Shown here: positions 1-14,000 of the stretch, one piece after another | How positions within the stretch are numbered: the stretch's first letter is position 1 | Layout of the letters: the number at the start of each line of letters is the position of its first letter | DNA from: Fragum whitleyi | Lineage: Eukaryota; Mollusca; Bivalvia; Cardiida; Cardiidae | DNA length: 64,000 nt | Direction of reading: 5' to 3' | Assembly: GCA_948146395.1 (NCBI GenBank) | Contig: OX411545.1 | Location: 22,895,526 to 22,959,525 of the forward strand | Made by a program: the position numbers and the translations under genes | The notes under the pieces: model-generated | Seen by the model: only the letters and a program-made list of their open reading frames with translations | What the model was told of the DNA's origin: nothing | The model's database searches: none

Positions 1-1171
1 AAAACGTTCATCAAAAAAGTGAAAATGAAAAGTTCAAGGAGAGATAATTCAAAAACCAATTAAAGCAGGAGCTTCAAAATTGCAGGTGCACATCATCATA
101 TGGAAATGCATGTTATGTGTAAATTTCACTTCAGTGTTTGAAATTGTATAGGAGAAATGTTTCATACAACAGTAATTCTGTAAAATTTACATGTTTAAGA
201 GGAGATAAATCAGCAACAAATGATAGAAGGGACTTCGAAATTGCAGGTACACAATGTCATATACAGATACACAAAAAGAAACAAGATGTTTTTAAAATGT
301 GATCTATTCGGGTCTTTGCATAAGGTCAATGTCAAACTTGTAATTGAAAATTAAGAGTTTTCGTTTTAATGATATAAGCGAAAAACACATCTTGTTTATC
401 TCTTATATTTATTATAAGGATTAATAATAAATATATAAAATAACAATGAAATTTGTAAGTGAAATTCTGAAATATGTTGTCATTACTTGCTAGTTTAGGG
501 GCATATTGTTTAACCAGTTTCCGTCTGTTTGTTAGTTTGTCTGCAAACTCTTAACCTGTAGCCAAACATTTTTCCATAACATCGGCACTATTCAAATAAC
601 AAGATTCATATTTGATGAAAAGGTTCCTGTCATCAATCTGCAGCTTTGAAGTTAAAGATTGTATTTTATCTAATAACTATACAAATATCCGTGTGATAAC
701 ATCCCATATGATATTTTTTATGATATCACAGTTATTTTTAGAACAATGATATAATACAGTTATTTTTAGAAACTTGCATTTTAGTAAGAAACATCGACGA
801 AAAGATTAAGACAAATAGAGGTTATAAGATGAATATAATACATATCAAGTGTAATGTATGTAAAAAATATCTAACTCGGTTGTGAGAATTGATAATTGTC
901 TCTGCAGAGCCTCCACAATGATCAATTCTCCCAACTTGTTAGATATTTTTTCTCATACAAAACACTAAGTATGTATTATATTTTTAAGGTCAGGTTGAAT
1001 CATCTAGGTCAAACTTTCCTAAAATTGCTTTCTGGGGGACAAACACGTGTTGTTGTTTTTTGCCTTTTTTGGCCCTATAAGTTGACCATTTCCTAGTATT
1101 TATATAGTGCCATTATAACGTATAATATGTATATATTTGGCCTAACAAGAGCTGAATTTGTTTAATTCCAG
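1..1171. other. Intron upstream of first exon: old repeat fragments
   Basis: No coding exon is visible. Two related blocks with the phrase AAATTGCAGGT(G/A)CACA near 75 and 238 look like an old duplication. A pearl-like fragment (GGGGCATATTG head followed by a degenerate CTGT stretch) lies at about 497-650, and a MITE copy at 658-986. Small open frames here are chance. Confidence 0.6.
658..986 (-). mobile_element. MITE family A, copy 1 (inverted orientation)
   Basis: Reverse complement of the copies at about 23930-24240 and 45449-45780. The shared parts are a TCTAACTCGGTTGTGAGAA / GGGAGAATTGATAATTG palindrome flanked by AAAAAATAT, the CATACAAAACACTAAGTATG edge and the far edge TATAACTATACAAATAT. 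No coding capacity. About 330 bp. Confidence 0.75.
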
Positions 1172-2044
1172 GCTTATCTAGACAACAGTATATCAACAAT
1201 ACAAGTACAAGAGAATTACAGTTACTATGTCAATGCTACAACCCCATATTCAGCAGATGTGACCTTGACAATCACATTTGAACCATCTGGCAATGTTACA
1301 AAGACCATTCCAGGGGTATTTAGTTTTGATGTTATTGCTTACACTTTCCAACAAACTGGACAATACAACATCACATTTTCTGCTACAAATCCAGTCACAA
1401 CCATCATACAAAGTTTTGTGGAAGTCAATGTAATTGCCCCAATCAATAATGTACAGTTTGTGACGGATAATGATATTGTAGATACGGACACACTGTTTGA
1501 TGTTCATCTACAGTTTAGTTCAAGCGCAATACTTCCTATGGAGAATATCAACGCTACTGTAGACTATGGAAATGGAACCCAGATTGACTTTACAGACAGT
1601 CTTTATGATAATGCCACTCTTCCACATGATATAACATCACAATTAAGATATGATGTACAAGGTAACTACAACATGACTGCCACGATCAACAACATTGTCA
1701 GTTCTCTGGTTGTGTATAAAGTGATAGGTGTCTGGGATGACCTTGCCAATGTTACTCTAGCAATTGTAAATACAACAGATTATTTCATTACTGGAACTTC
1801 ATTTTCAGTAGAATTTCAAAATGTAACAAGATCAGGATTTGAGTATTTTATTGACTTTACCGATGGAGATACGGACACTAGTTCAGGAAGCAGTTTGCTT
1901 TATCAGCTGTACAGCCACTCGGTGTTCTCTAACACTTACACTGATCCAGGGGTCTATTATATAGCGTGGAACATTTCCAATGGAGGCTATAACAGGAGTG
2001 GAACAACTCAGGTCACTATTGAAAATACAATCAAAGGCTTAAAA
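1172..2044 (+). CDS. Exon 1 in window: PKD repeats
   Basis: Acceptor CAG ends at 1171 and donor GTGAGT starts at 2045. The 873 nt are 291 codons, phase 0 at both ends, with no internal stop. The translation is rich in Asn and Thr with many N-x-S/T sequons, as expected of an extracellular region. Several beta-sandwich repeats carry PKD-type signatures: DYGNG, DFTDGD, and Y-x-DPGVYYIAWN before a new strand. It contains two to three PKD-like repeats. PKD domains are Ig-like folds that give the polycystin-1 ectodomain its mechanical elasticity. There is no start Met, so this is an internal exon. Confidence 0.9.
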
Positions 2045-5000
2045 GTGAGTTTGCTGATTTGAAAACTTCTAAACATTTTTTTTAGATATAATATTTATCA
2101 GTTAATTTACATTCTATGATTTTAATTTTCTTTGTGATATTTTGTACTTGAAAAATGGTGTGGAAATAGAAGCAATTGGTTGTAACAGGCATTTTTTTTC
2201 TTTTTCCACAAATATTTTTTACAACTTAGGATAGTTTCATTTCCAACTTCACCCAATTTTTATTATCATTTTCAATCTCTTTGAATTAGACCAGTCTGAA
2301 AAGTAAAAGGCAGGAAACAGTTGAAAGGAGAAATACTAAGAAACTTATAATATTGTAAAGTAACATTTCAAGAAATGGCTTTGTTGAAATTACAAAAAAA
2401 TAACAATACTGTAGGGACTGGTAAAAAAAGAACATTATTACATGTATATCCAAGATTTTGTTGAATGATGACTATTCTAATAAAAAAAACTTCATTCTGA
2501 CCATGAAACCTACTTTTTCATCAGCCAAATTAAGTATGGATATCAAATCAGGAATGGAATGAATTTATAATCAACCTATTATCAACATTTTTACATACAA
2601 AAGAGAAAAATGCTATGACAATCACTGAAGGTAAAGGAGAAATCACATTAAGTAAGCCTTTTTCTGTTTTTCTAACAATATCTCAAGACTAGCTTGTACA
2701 ACAAGTTTGCAGTTTACACACTTTGACTGTGTGTCTGAGACTATCATTTTGGACTTGTATAAAAGAATGCTGGCTGGAAAAGGACAAAGCCCACCTCATG
2801 TGTTCGTGAAATGATATGAAAAGAAATTCATCTAGTTTGCTGTATGGATGTGCAACTAAACCATTATATATACTGTTATTTATACTATTTACTTTAAAAT
2901 ACAAATTGGCCTATAGATAACTTGAATTTATCATTCTTTTCTAGGCTGGTATAGTAAATCCAATCATTCTTGTAGCCGTGGATAGATCCTATTCATACCA
3001 GGCCAATGGCACCGAGGGATCAAATGCTACTATAACATGGAACATGGCTGATGGAAATACCATACAGAATACAGTTATAGGAGAATTCACTACAAATATT
3101 GTCTCTCACACTTTTACAAGGTAGAAGAGAGTTATTTGTGAAAATGTTTGAAATATTTAATTTCCATCAATTTAAGTTAGCTACAGGCAGAGCGCAGCTG
3201 GTAGCACCTCAGTTTCCTTATCAAGGGCACACACTTCAAACATAAATAATTGTGCCTGTGAGGGGCCTTTTTAAAAAATTCGCATGTGTGTAAGGCACAT
3301 TATTGAGTTGAATAAACAATGACACAATGCAATGTGAATAATCCTAGGCTGTCAGAAGGAGGGGTAAAGATCTTATCTATTGACAAAACACATAGAGAAG
3401 ACTCTGGTCACACTGTGCAATTGCACAGGCTTGCCAGAAGCTTTACTTTGTGCACATGTAAATTTGACAAAAATGTCATGCACAGGCTCAAACTTGTTTC
3501 TTACCAATAGGTGGATAAATGGGAAGAGCAGCTAGGGGCTTGTTAGGTTTGTCATGGTAAGTTGGCATCCAATGCATTGCTGAAAAAAAGAAAATGCTGG
3601 GACCTTTTCACCTGATTGGTCACATTTATAATTACTGTATTTCTTCTAATACATAATATGGAGTTGTAATTTAGGTTGCATTTCCTGATATAAAAAAATA
3701 AAAATAAACTGATGTCTTTTATGCCCTTTTCCCTTTAATTTGAGGTGAATTTTCTATAAACAATCATATAAATTATTGTTAAGAGGAAGTTCACATCAAA
3801 TAAGAGAAGAAATCTAAAAAAAAATCTTAAAATTTAGGCAATTTAAGTGTTTTTTTTTTATTATTGAAGACAGGCTTGCCTGTCTTTCAATATAGGGATC
3901 GTCGCCATCGGATTTTGATAACAAACTTACATGTGTCATTACGCTAAAAAAAGTAGACCCATTCATAAAAATAAACGCGGCAAAATAAATCAAAAGTGTA
4001 GTAATATACCGTAAAATTTTGGTGCTGTCCTAAATTCTGGCCGGGACCTCAGGGGAGTGAACACTTGATCTATGCAGAAGTCGCCTGCAGAAACGTGTTT
4101 TGCATTCGTAAGGGATGCTGTTTTAGGGCGTTTTCAAAATATTCAATTGCATCCTACAACTGTTTTTGTGCATTGGCAAGCTATTTTCAGTTCCCCATTT
4201 TAGACTCGCTATTTCGCGTTAAATTGTGCGTTTGTGTGTCCTTAAGGTTGCTTTATTTATCCGTCTCCCAGGCCTATCGTAGTGTAAATGGATAAATACT
4301 AAAATAGCTCAAGGCTATTTGAATAAACTCGTTAACCCTCGGAATTTCCTAGGTTTGAATTTTAACTTGGATTTACGGAGAAATCATTTTGATGGCTTTT
4401 CAATCTTTTTAGCTCACCTGAGCACGAAGTGCTCAAGGTGAGCTTTTGGGGTTACTTGATGTCCGTCGTCCGTCGTCCGTCGTCCGTCGTCCGTCGTCAA
4501 CATTTACCTTGTGGACACTCTAGAGGCCATATTTTTAGCCCAATCAACCTGAAAATTGGTCAGAATGATAATCTTGATGAAATCTTGGACAAGTTCGAAA
4601 TTGGGTCAAGTGGGGTCAAAAACTAGGTCAAGGGGTCAAATCTTAGAAAAACCTTGTGGACACTCTAGAGGCCATATTTTTAGCCCAATCAACCTGAAAA
4701 TTGGTCAGAATAATTATCTTGATGAAATCTCGGACAAGTTCGAAATTGGGTCAAGTGGGGTCAAAAACTAGGTCACAGGGTCAAATCTTAGAAAAACCTT
4801 GTGGACACTCTAGAGGCCATATTTTTAGCCCAATCAACCTGAAAATAGGTCAGAATGATAATCTTGATGAAATCTCGGACAAGTTCGAAATTGGGTCAAG
4901 TGGGGTCAAAAACTAGGTCACAGGGTCAAATCTTAGAAAAACCTTGTGGACACTCTAGAGGCCATATTTTTAGCCCAATCAACCTGAAAATTGGTCAGAA

Positions 5001-8000
5001 TGATTATCTTGATGAAATCTCGGACTAGTTTGAAATTGGGTCAAGTGGGGTCAAAAACTAGGTCATGGGGTCGAATCTTAGAAAAACCTTGTGGACACTC
5101 TACAGGCCATATTTTTAGCACAATTAACCTGAAAATTGGTCAGAATGATTATCTTGATGAAATCTTGGACAAGTTCGAAATTGGGTCAAGTGGGGTCAAA
5201 AACTAGGTCACGGGGTCAAATTTTAGAAAAACCTTGTGGACACTCTAGAGGCCATATTTTTAGCCCAATCAACCTGAAAATAGGTCAGAATGATAATCTT
5301 CATGAAATCTCGGACAAGTTCGAAATTGGGTCAAGTGGGGTCAAAAACTAGGTCACAGGGTCAAATCTTAGAAAAACCTTGTGGACACTCTAGAGGCCAT
5401 ATTTTTAGCCCAATCAAACTGAAAATTGGTCAGAATGATTATCTTGATGAAATCTCGGACTAGTTTGAAATTGGGTCAAGTGGGGTCAAAAACTAGGTCA
5501 TGGGGTCGAATCTTAGAAAAACCTTGTGGACACTCTACAGGCCATATTTTTAGCACAATTAACCTGAAAATTGGTCAGAATGATTATCTTGATGAAATCT
5601 TGGACAAGTTCGAAATTGGGTCAAGTGGGGTCAAAAACTAGGTCACGGGGTCAAATTTTAGAAAAACCTTGTGGACACTCTAGAGGCCATATTTTTAGCC
5701 CAATCAACCTGAAAATTAGTCAGAATGATAATCTTGATGAAATCTCGGACAAGTTTGAAATTGGGTCAAGTGGGGTCAAAAACTAGGTCACGGGGTCAAA
5801 TCTTGGAAAAACCTTGTGGACACTCTACAGGCCATATTTTTAGCCCAATCAACCTGAAAATTGGTCAGAATGATTATCTTGATGAAATCTCGGACAAGTT
5901 CGAAATTGCGTCAAGTGGGGTCAAATCTAGGTCACAGGGTCAAATCTTAGAAAAACCTTGTGGACACTCTACAGTCCATATTTTTAGCACAATCAACCTG
6001 AAAATTGGTCAGAATAATTATCTTGATGTAATCTTGGACAAGTTCGAAATTGGGTCAAGTGGGGTCAAAAACTAGGTCACGGGGTCAAATCTTAGAAAAA
6101 CCTTGTGGGCACTCTAGAGGCCATATTTTTAGCCCAATCAACCTGAAAATTGGTCAGAATGATTATCTTGATGAAATCTCAGACTAGTTTGAAATTGGGT
6201 CAAGTGGGGTCAAAAACTAGGTCATGGGGTCGAATCTTAGAAAAACCTTGTGGACACTCTAGAGGCCATATTTTTAGCACAATTAACCTGAAAATTGGTC
6301 AGAATGATTATCTTGATGAAATCTTGGACAAGTTCGAAATTGGGTCAAGTGGGGTCAAAAACTAGGTCACGGGGTCAAATTTTAGAAAAACCTTGTGGAC
6401 ACTCTAGAGGCCATATTTTTAGCCCAATCAACCTGAAAATTAGTCAGAATGATAATCTTGATGAAATCTCGGACAAGTTTGAAATTGGGTCAAGTGGGGT
6501 CAAAAACTAGGTCACGGGGTCAAATCTTGGAAAAACCTTGTGGACACTCTAGAGGCCATATTTTTAGCCCAATCAACCTGAAAATTGGTCAGAATGATTA
6601 TCTTGATGAAATCTCGGACTAGTTTGAAATTGGGTCAAGTGGGGTTTAAAACTAGGTCACAGGGTCAAATCTTGGAAAAACCTTGTGGACACTCTAGAGG
6701 CCATATTTTTTGCCCAATCAACCTGAAAATTGGTCAGAATATTTATCTTGATGAAATCTAGGACAAGTTCGAAATTGCGTCAAGTGGGGTCAAATCTAGG
6801 TCACAGGGTCAAATCTTAGAAAAACCTTGTGGACACTCTACAGTCCATATTTTTAGCACAATCAACCTGAAAATTGGTCAGAATAATTATCTTGATGTAA
6901 TCTTGGACAAGTTCGAAATTGGGTCAAGTGGGGTCAAAAACTAGGTCACGGGGTCAAATCTTAGAAAAACCTTGTGGGCACTCTAGAGGCCATATTTTTA
7001 GCCCAATCAACCTGAAAAATGGTCAGAATGATTATCTTGATGAAATCTTGGACAAGTTCGAAATTGGGTCAAGTGGGGTCAAAACTAGGTCACGGGGTCA
7101 AATCTTGGAAAAACCTTGTGGACACTCTAGAGGCCACATTTTTAGTCCAATCAACATGAAAATTGGTCAGAATGATTATCTTGATGAAATCTCAGACAAG
7201 TTCAAAATCGGGTCAAGTGGGGTCAAAAACTAGGTCAGGGGGTCAAATCTTAGAAAAACATTTTCAGATTGTTAATTCAGGTGAGCGATTAAGGGCCACT
7301 ATGGCCCTCTTGTTATTATTAGGCTTGTTTTGTCTATCCATATTGTACAGCATTCGGAACATCACCCGGCCATTTCCGTAAACTACGACAGATCGTGATC
7401 GTGATATTCACTCGGCAATCTTCGGGCGATCTCTGAAGTTTCCGATCTATCTAAATGTAGATTACGGAATCGGCCGAGTTTAGACGAATGCATGAGATTG
7501 GCCGAGTGGTGTTCCGAATGGCCTGTACAGTTGTACTATGCATGCGTGACCCCGGTTTTGAGTTTACGTTTTTGTTTTCGACAATTTTCTGACAATAACA
7601 AAAACTGTTTCGGAAACTGGAATGGATTTATTTGTAACATTCTGGAGTGGACTTTGAAAGAATTCTACTCAAGATGATAAATGCTGTAGCTCGAGAGTTC
7701 ATTTAACGATCTGTCATTTTGACAAGTTTCGTCAAAATTGATAGTTCACCGGATAGTTCAATCCTAATCTTGATCTAGAAAGCAGTCCCATGGAAAAGGC
7801 CTGAAAGGTTGGTTGTCTTAACAGGTTTATGTATTATTTTGTAGTTAAAATAATTTTCTACTAAGTACAATGTAAGACCATATGCAACATGGTATTCATA
7901 AAAAAAATTAAACTACAGCTATTGTACGGGAAAACACTTCTTCTTGGTATTGACTCTGACTAGTAAAAGTAAAAGAATCATTGGTATTACTTTCATTGCT

Positions 8001-11000
8001 TCTTTTATGTGGAGATATTTAGTCAAATCCTGGACCAGATAATAAATGTAAAAGAAATTTGAACAAATATCCAAATCAGGACAATATTCACCATGGCAAT
8101 GAAATGTTTAGCTCTTCATCAAGGGGTAAGCAATGTGAGTCAAGTGGATTAACAATTTTATTTAAGATTTTTACACATCCACTTAATGAGTTTAATTGCC
8201 TGGAAAAAATCGGATTTGGATAATATTTTGATTGCTGCGGATAATCTATACAATTTTATAAAACAGGGTTGCAATAATTCATATGAGTGTTTAGAATTCA
8301 GGAATTGCCACCATATATCTGCTGGTTAAATGAATGTTTTTCTTTTAGGATATTGAAAACTTACACTGGGGGGATGAATAGCAATTAATTTATGAAAACA
8401 GTTACACTCTTGTTAAGCTTGAATTGGCTAGAGGGATAGGTTTATCTTGAAGTAATGAGCCTTCAAAGTGTAGCATATTCAATTGTAAGGGAAGTGCAGT
8501 TTCCATATGTAACCATCAATGATTGTTTTAAATTTTTGATTCCCACTCAAGAGATCTGCTCAAAACGCCACACTTTCAGTCCTGTCTTCAATTCAGGCCT
8601 TTCAGGCCTTTGATTAAGTGTTGAGGAGTGCTACTATTAGGGAAGGCACTTTTATTAGGGGAAATACGGTAACAGCTCAGGTAGCTTGAGTGATATACTT
8701 TAAGATGTTCACTAATTCTCAAATTAAGCTTCTTTTATTTGAACTTGTGTGATACATTTCAACCTATACCTGCATAATTCACAGATTTGAGGTCTGGATA
8801 GTCATATGGTGTACAGTTTGTCACATTGTGAAATTGACACCCATCTTGATCAAAACAATTTAAAATCACTCTGCGCTCCGATCATTCATTCCTAACACTC
8901 CTAGCATTCAGAGACACTGCAAAAATTTTCAAACTTGTTCAAATTAATCAACAAATTGATTAAATTGATCAAAAAAAAAATTCATGATTTTACTTTGCTG
9001 GAATTGATTTTTAAGTGTCTGATATGTTTGTGAAGATACAAAATCCGCAAAGTAATAAGATTTTATTAAAAGAAGAAAAAATAAAGCTAATTAGGCAAAT
9101 TTGATTATAATGTTTTACCTCTCTTGAAAATCATTCAACACTCGCTCCACCCACTCATTTGATTTCATTCCAAAATCATTCACTTTGGCAATTTCACTAT
9201 TCCTAACAGTATGTTTATCTTTTGATTAACATCTAGAGACTTTTGGATGCATCTAAAAGCTCCATAGTGAAAACTCTGATCAGACTTACAGATGCAAGGG
9301 CTGATCTGAGTCTTTACATGGGGCTCATATGAAATGAGCCTGTGTGTGACATTCCCAACAATTTGAAAAGTTCAGAAGAGGCAAATATTGATTAGCCTGG
9401 ACAGTCACATTCTGTAAATATGAAGTTACCCGATGGTCTACAGATAATTTGAGACCTTACTTATCTACTATACACATAGGGAAGAGTCTAGTCAGGCTGT
9501 GCAAATGCACAGACTGATAAGAGACTTTGCTTTGTGTTTATTTAAAATAGTTGGAAATCTCACGCATAGGCTCAACTATTTGTAAACTGTCAAACACTGA
9601 CTTATATTGTTTTTCAGGCCTGGTGATTACAATATTTCGGTTAATGCCAGTAACCTAGTCAGTACAGACACTGTTTATTTCCCTGTCACTGCCTTCTACG
9701 AACCAAACAACATTGACTTCCTGGCCAGCAGAACACAATCAAATATTTCACTAGAGGTTGAATTCTATTTCGAAATACGATCATCAGCCCTCCTTCCTAT
9801 GAAAGATTTGAACTACTCAATTGATTTTAAAGACGGAACAACCAATATATCAGAATCCATTCATATTAACTCTAGCTATACACTACCTTCAACTTTGACA
9901 CATAGTCATACTTTCACAAAACAAGGTGATAACTATGTATCGGTAAGATTTGAAAATATACTGGGATACCTTGATTATACTCTTTTGATAAGAGTATGGG
10001 ATGGTTTAGCTCATCTTGATTATGATTATGTCGGCGACAATGGGGTTTATATAACCAATGAAACAGCTCGATTTCAGTTTATAAATCCTCCAAATGGTGG
10101 ACACTTATATAACATAGATTACGGTGACGGGACAGTGGTTGATTACTCCAATACTGAAATTTATTACCGACCATTCAATCTAACAGTTTTTGAACATGCA
10201 TATGGAGATCCTGGTGTCTATACACTAATATGGAAGGCAGAGAATGTCGCATATAACAGAACAGAATCTAAAATCATCCTTGTTCAAAATCCAATACCAA
10301 GTCATAGCTACACACTTGAGCCAGATAACAAAAAATATCCCTGGATCAACCTTCAAACTATGGATATTTCTCACAATGTTACCCTAAATAATACTGTCGC
10401 CTGGCCAACAAATGCTACATGTGTATTTTACCCTGGGGATGGTACAGCCAGTGTTCCAGGTTTAATATTTTCAGGTGATTTCTTTGAGTATCGACATCGT
10501 TATCTGACTGAGGGAGCGTTTCTATCGTGGTTTAATTGTTCCAACTTGGTCAGTTATCATATCTATGAGTATAATGTGACTGTGCAGAAATTTAATGCTT
10601 CTTTTGTAACTCTTGATTATGCTGAGGTTGTTCCACTGAATAGATCAGACACAGTTGAAGTATTCTTCCACGTCATGAATCAAAATTTTGCCCTGATACC
10701 ATATGATGTTTTACTTGAATTCAATTATGGAGATGGTTCAAGTCGTCGACGAAGGCGTTCAGTTGAAGTTTATGACCAACCAACATATACCCATACTTAT
10801 ACTGAGCGGGGAAACTATACAGTAACTATCAGTGTGTATGCAAATGTCACAAACACACAAAATACTCTGACATACTCCATCAGAATTGGAACCATGTACT
10901 TTGAATACAGTGATCTTATAGCCTACATAAATCATACACTTGTACGTTACACAATGTATGGGGTTCTTGGATCTAGTACAGTGTATACTCTTGACTTTGA

Positions 11001-14000
11001 TGACAACTCTATAGATACATGCAATTCTCCCAACTATAATGGATGTTACATAGATCACTATTGCCCATTTTATGGTTACAAAAACGTGACGGCAACAGCA
11101 GACAATGGAACGTTTGTAGAAATAGACTGGATAAACATAACCTGTGATAACCCTATAACAGTTCGTCTAGATGTACCGTGGACTGTTAGTATCCCAGATG
11201 GTCTGGTTGACTTGAGTTTATACCTGAATGAATCTGCCCTCTACCTCCCTGTTCTTAATATCATGGTTCACATGGGGGATCCAATCAATAGGGATACATA
11301 TAACTTTACTGAAGAAATAACCTATACAGATCCCTTTGTGTTTCCATTTCAATACATTGCCCTTGGCAGGCATACTATAACTGTCTACTGCTGGAATCTG
11401 ATAAATGAAACATCTTTTGAGACTAAAATAACCGTAACAAATGAAAATTTTCTGTTCACTGGAAGTTTTGACAGAAAATATTCACAGAGTAATTCACCAA
11501 TGTATATGTCATCCATGAGAGATACGGAAATATTTAGTAGATTATTTATAAACGCAAACAGAACAGAAAAAACCCACAGAAACACTTGGATAATCAGTGT
11601 AGACGTGAATCAGACACTTCACAGACATAATCTTGTATTCACAATAGGACTTGTACCTGAGAGTAGATATCTTGTCAAGTTAAACACGTCGTTTGTGGAG
11701 GAACCCAACAATATTATACAGGAACCAACATTTTTAGAGTTTGTCATTCCCCCACCCCATGTGGAAATTGTTGGTGGCACACGACGGGTGGATACTCTTG
11801 GAAACACATTTATAGATGCTGCCACGCTGTCGTATGATCCTGCAAACCCCAATGATGGACCCTTAACCTTCTCATGGAGTTGTGTTGGGTAAGTTGCTTT
11901 TATAGAATTTTGATAGCTAAGCGCAAAACAGTTGTAACTGCCTATACATTTATAGGCAGTTACAACTGTTCCCATTGGCTCATCAATTTGAGGATCATTT
12001 GAAAAATTAAATCTAGCAACAAAAAGAAATATGTTTGATGGTCAAATAACAATGCATTGAAAAAATTTTGGTTTATGAAAATAGAATTTTTTTTTTACTA
12101 ATGTATCTGATCTGAAAAGAAACAAAGCTGGAATTGGCTTACCAGGGGTGATAGATATAGATCTAGAATACTTACGATGTCAAGAACTCTAAATTTACGA
12201 TGAAACAATAACAAATATTCTTACTTTGTCCAGATTCCTACAATTCTGGAATAGTGCTGCGCTGAGTTAAGAATTCTTACTATTCCTGGCAAAGTGAGAA
12301 ATTCAATTTTGGGCAGGATAATTCTAGAATTTACTGATTCTTACTTTGCACGGAATATATACGGAAGTCTAGATATGAGCTATAATCATTTCATCTTACT
12401 GAAACACTTTGTTGTTGGTACCAATTGAATCTTCTCAATGAGATTATCCTAATGGGATCCATGAACACAAAATGCGTTTGCTGAATCATTGATATATTTC
12501 ATCAAAATGTCAATACACCACCTATCTGTTCTTGTCTGTATAATAAATGAAAGATATTGTATGTTTTAGTGTAAGATCTTTCATTGAGTGAACAACAAAA
12601 GCTATATTTTCATGAGTGGAAGAGCCACAAGTGAAAATACAGCTTTTGTTTTTTCGCGAAATGAAAAATTTAACAATCTTACTTGAAAAACAAACAATTA
12701 TTCTAGTTCTTAAATGCAAAATGGGCAAAATGTAAATTTTTTGGGACAAATTTACTTGAATTGTTCACTTAACATATGAATTCTGGGCAAGGTAATCATG
12801 AAGTCATAAAGATTTGTTTATTGCGCTCTGCACAGATAACATCAAACAGAGTGAAGCGCAGAAAACATCAAAAAGAATGAAATCAATGAAAGTAGGGTAT
12901 AAGTTTTTGATAATTTCACTGTTTTGCTAGTGAGGTTATCAAGTGATAAACTGTCATTTTTTCTCAATAATCAACCGAAAGGCATTAGAGAAAGTTTCAC
13001 AACTTTACAGGTATACTGCTGCCAGTTTTGATGCTGCAGAAAGAATGTTTTTATCATCAACAAGCGGGTCTTCATGTCCTTTAGATGACTATGGAAATGG
13101 TACTCAACTTTTGAAGTCATTCCAAAGTCCATCCATTGGTTACTTTGTTTTAACCGCAACAGCGACCAATTCTCGCAGCGTCCAGGCATCTTTCACACAG
13201 ATTGTGCAGATTGCAGCTTCTTCTAATGCCCTCAGTATCAGGTTTGTAGGATGTTCGGAACACCACTTGGTCAATCTCAAGATCAACCTCAGATGTACAT
13301 AGATTGACTATGTTTAAAATTACGGGAAATCCTTGGAAAAACTTGATGACATAAGTTAAAATGGCGTTAGCCCTCGAAACTTTGAGTGAAAAGATTCGAC
13401 GTCGCCAACGCTACTCGTTTAAGTCACTGACTTGAAACCATCATATCCTTATATAGATATCTTTGGATTCTTGAATAACGGCTGAAAAATCTTAATTTTT
13501 GAGAATGATGAATCATTCTCAAAAATTAAGATTTTTCAGCCATTATTTACTGTAAAAAATATTAATCTAAAGATAGCACCAGTTGTATACGCGCTTATTT
13601 TTCTTACACTTTTTCTGCCTAACAATATGCACAATTTTGTTACATATCATCGGCCTTATATACATCCGAGGTCTGTTGTAGTTTACGGAAATGGCCGAGT
13701 GATATTCCAAATGGTTTGTAGGATTGAATAAATTTTAGAGAAGAAACATTATCGTCAAAATTCAAATTTCTATTATTCTTCTTTCTAACCTTACTTTGTG
13801 AGTACATCATCGACATTATCTCAAAAGTTTTCCAATTCAAATCCAGAGCATGGAATTTTTATTTTGATGCCTCTGTTTCAAAAAGATCGGAGGAATATTG
13901 TTTTACCTTTGTCCGTCTGTCTGTCTGTAGGTCTTTTGGTCTGTCTGAAAAACTTAACCAAAAAGTTAACATTGCCATTACTTCAAGGCTATTCTAGATA

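Noticed and set aside
4505..7262. Regular spacing that might suggest a CRISPR array
   Set aside because: Units are contiguous 145-bp repeats with no unique spacers, in a eukaryotic intron.
4407..7314. Helitron with TC...CTRR ends
   Set aside because: I could not find a CTRR end with a preceding hairpin at the 3' boundary; the tail is CTCTTGTT and the hairpin is at the 5' end. A Helentron-type relation remains possible.
4429..7381. A series of about 70-residue open frames (and one of 116 and one of 104 residues) sharing one sequence
   Set aside because: They are the 145-bp satellite unit read in a shifting frame, within a non-coding mobile element. No splice or start context.
10759..11058. 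99-residue Cys-rich frame on the - strand
   Set aside because: Antisense of PKD repeats in exon 3.
11619..11975. 118-residue frame on the - strand
   Set aside because: Antisense shadow of exon 3 running into a palindromic MITE; codon pattern and homology belong to the + strand.
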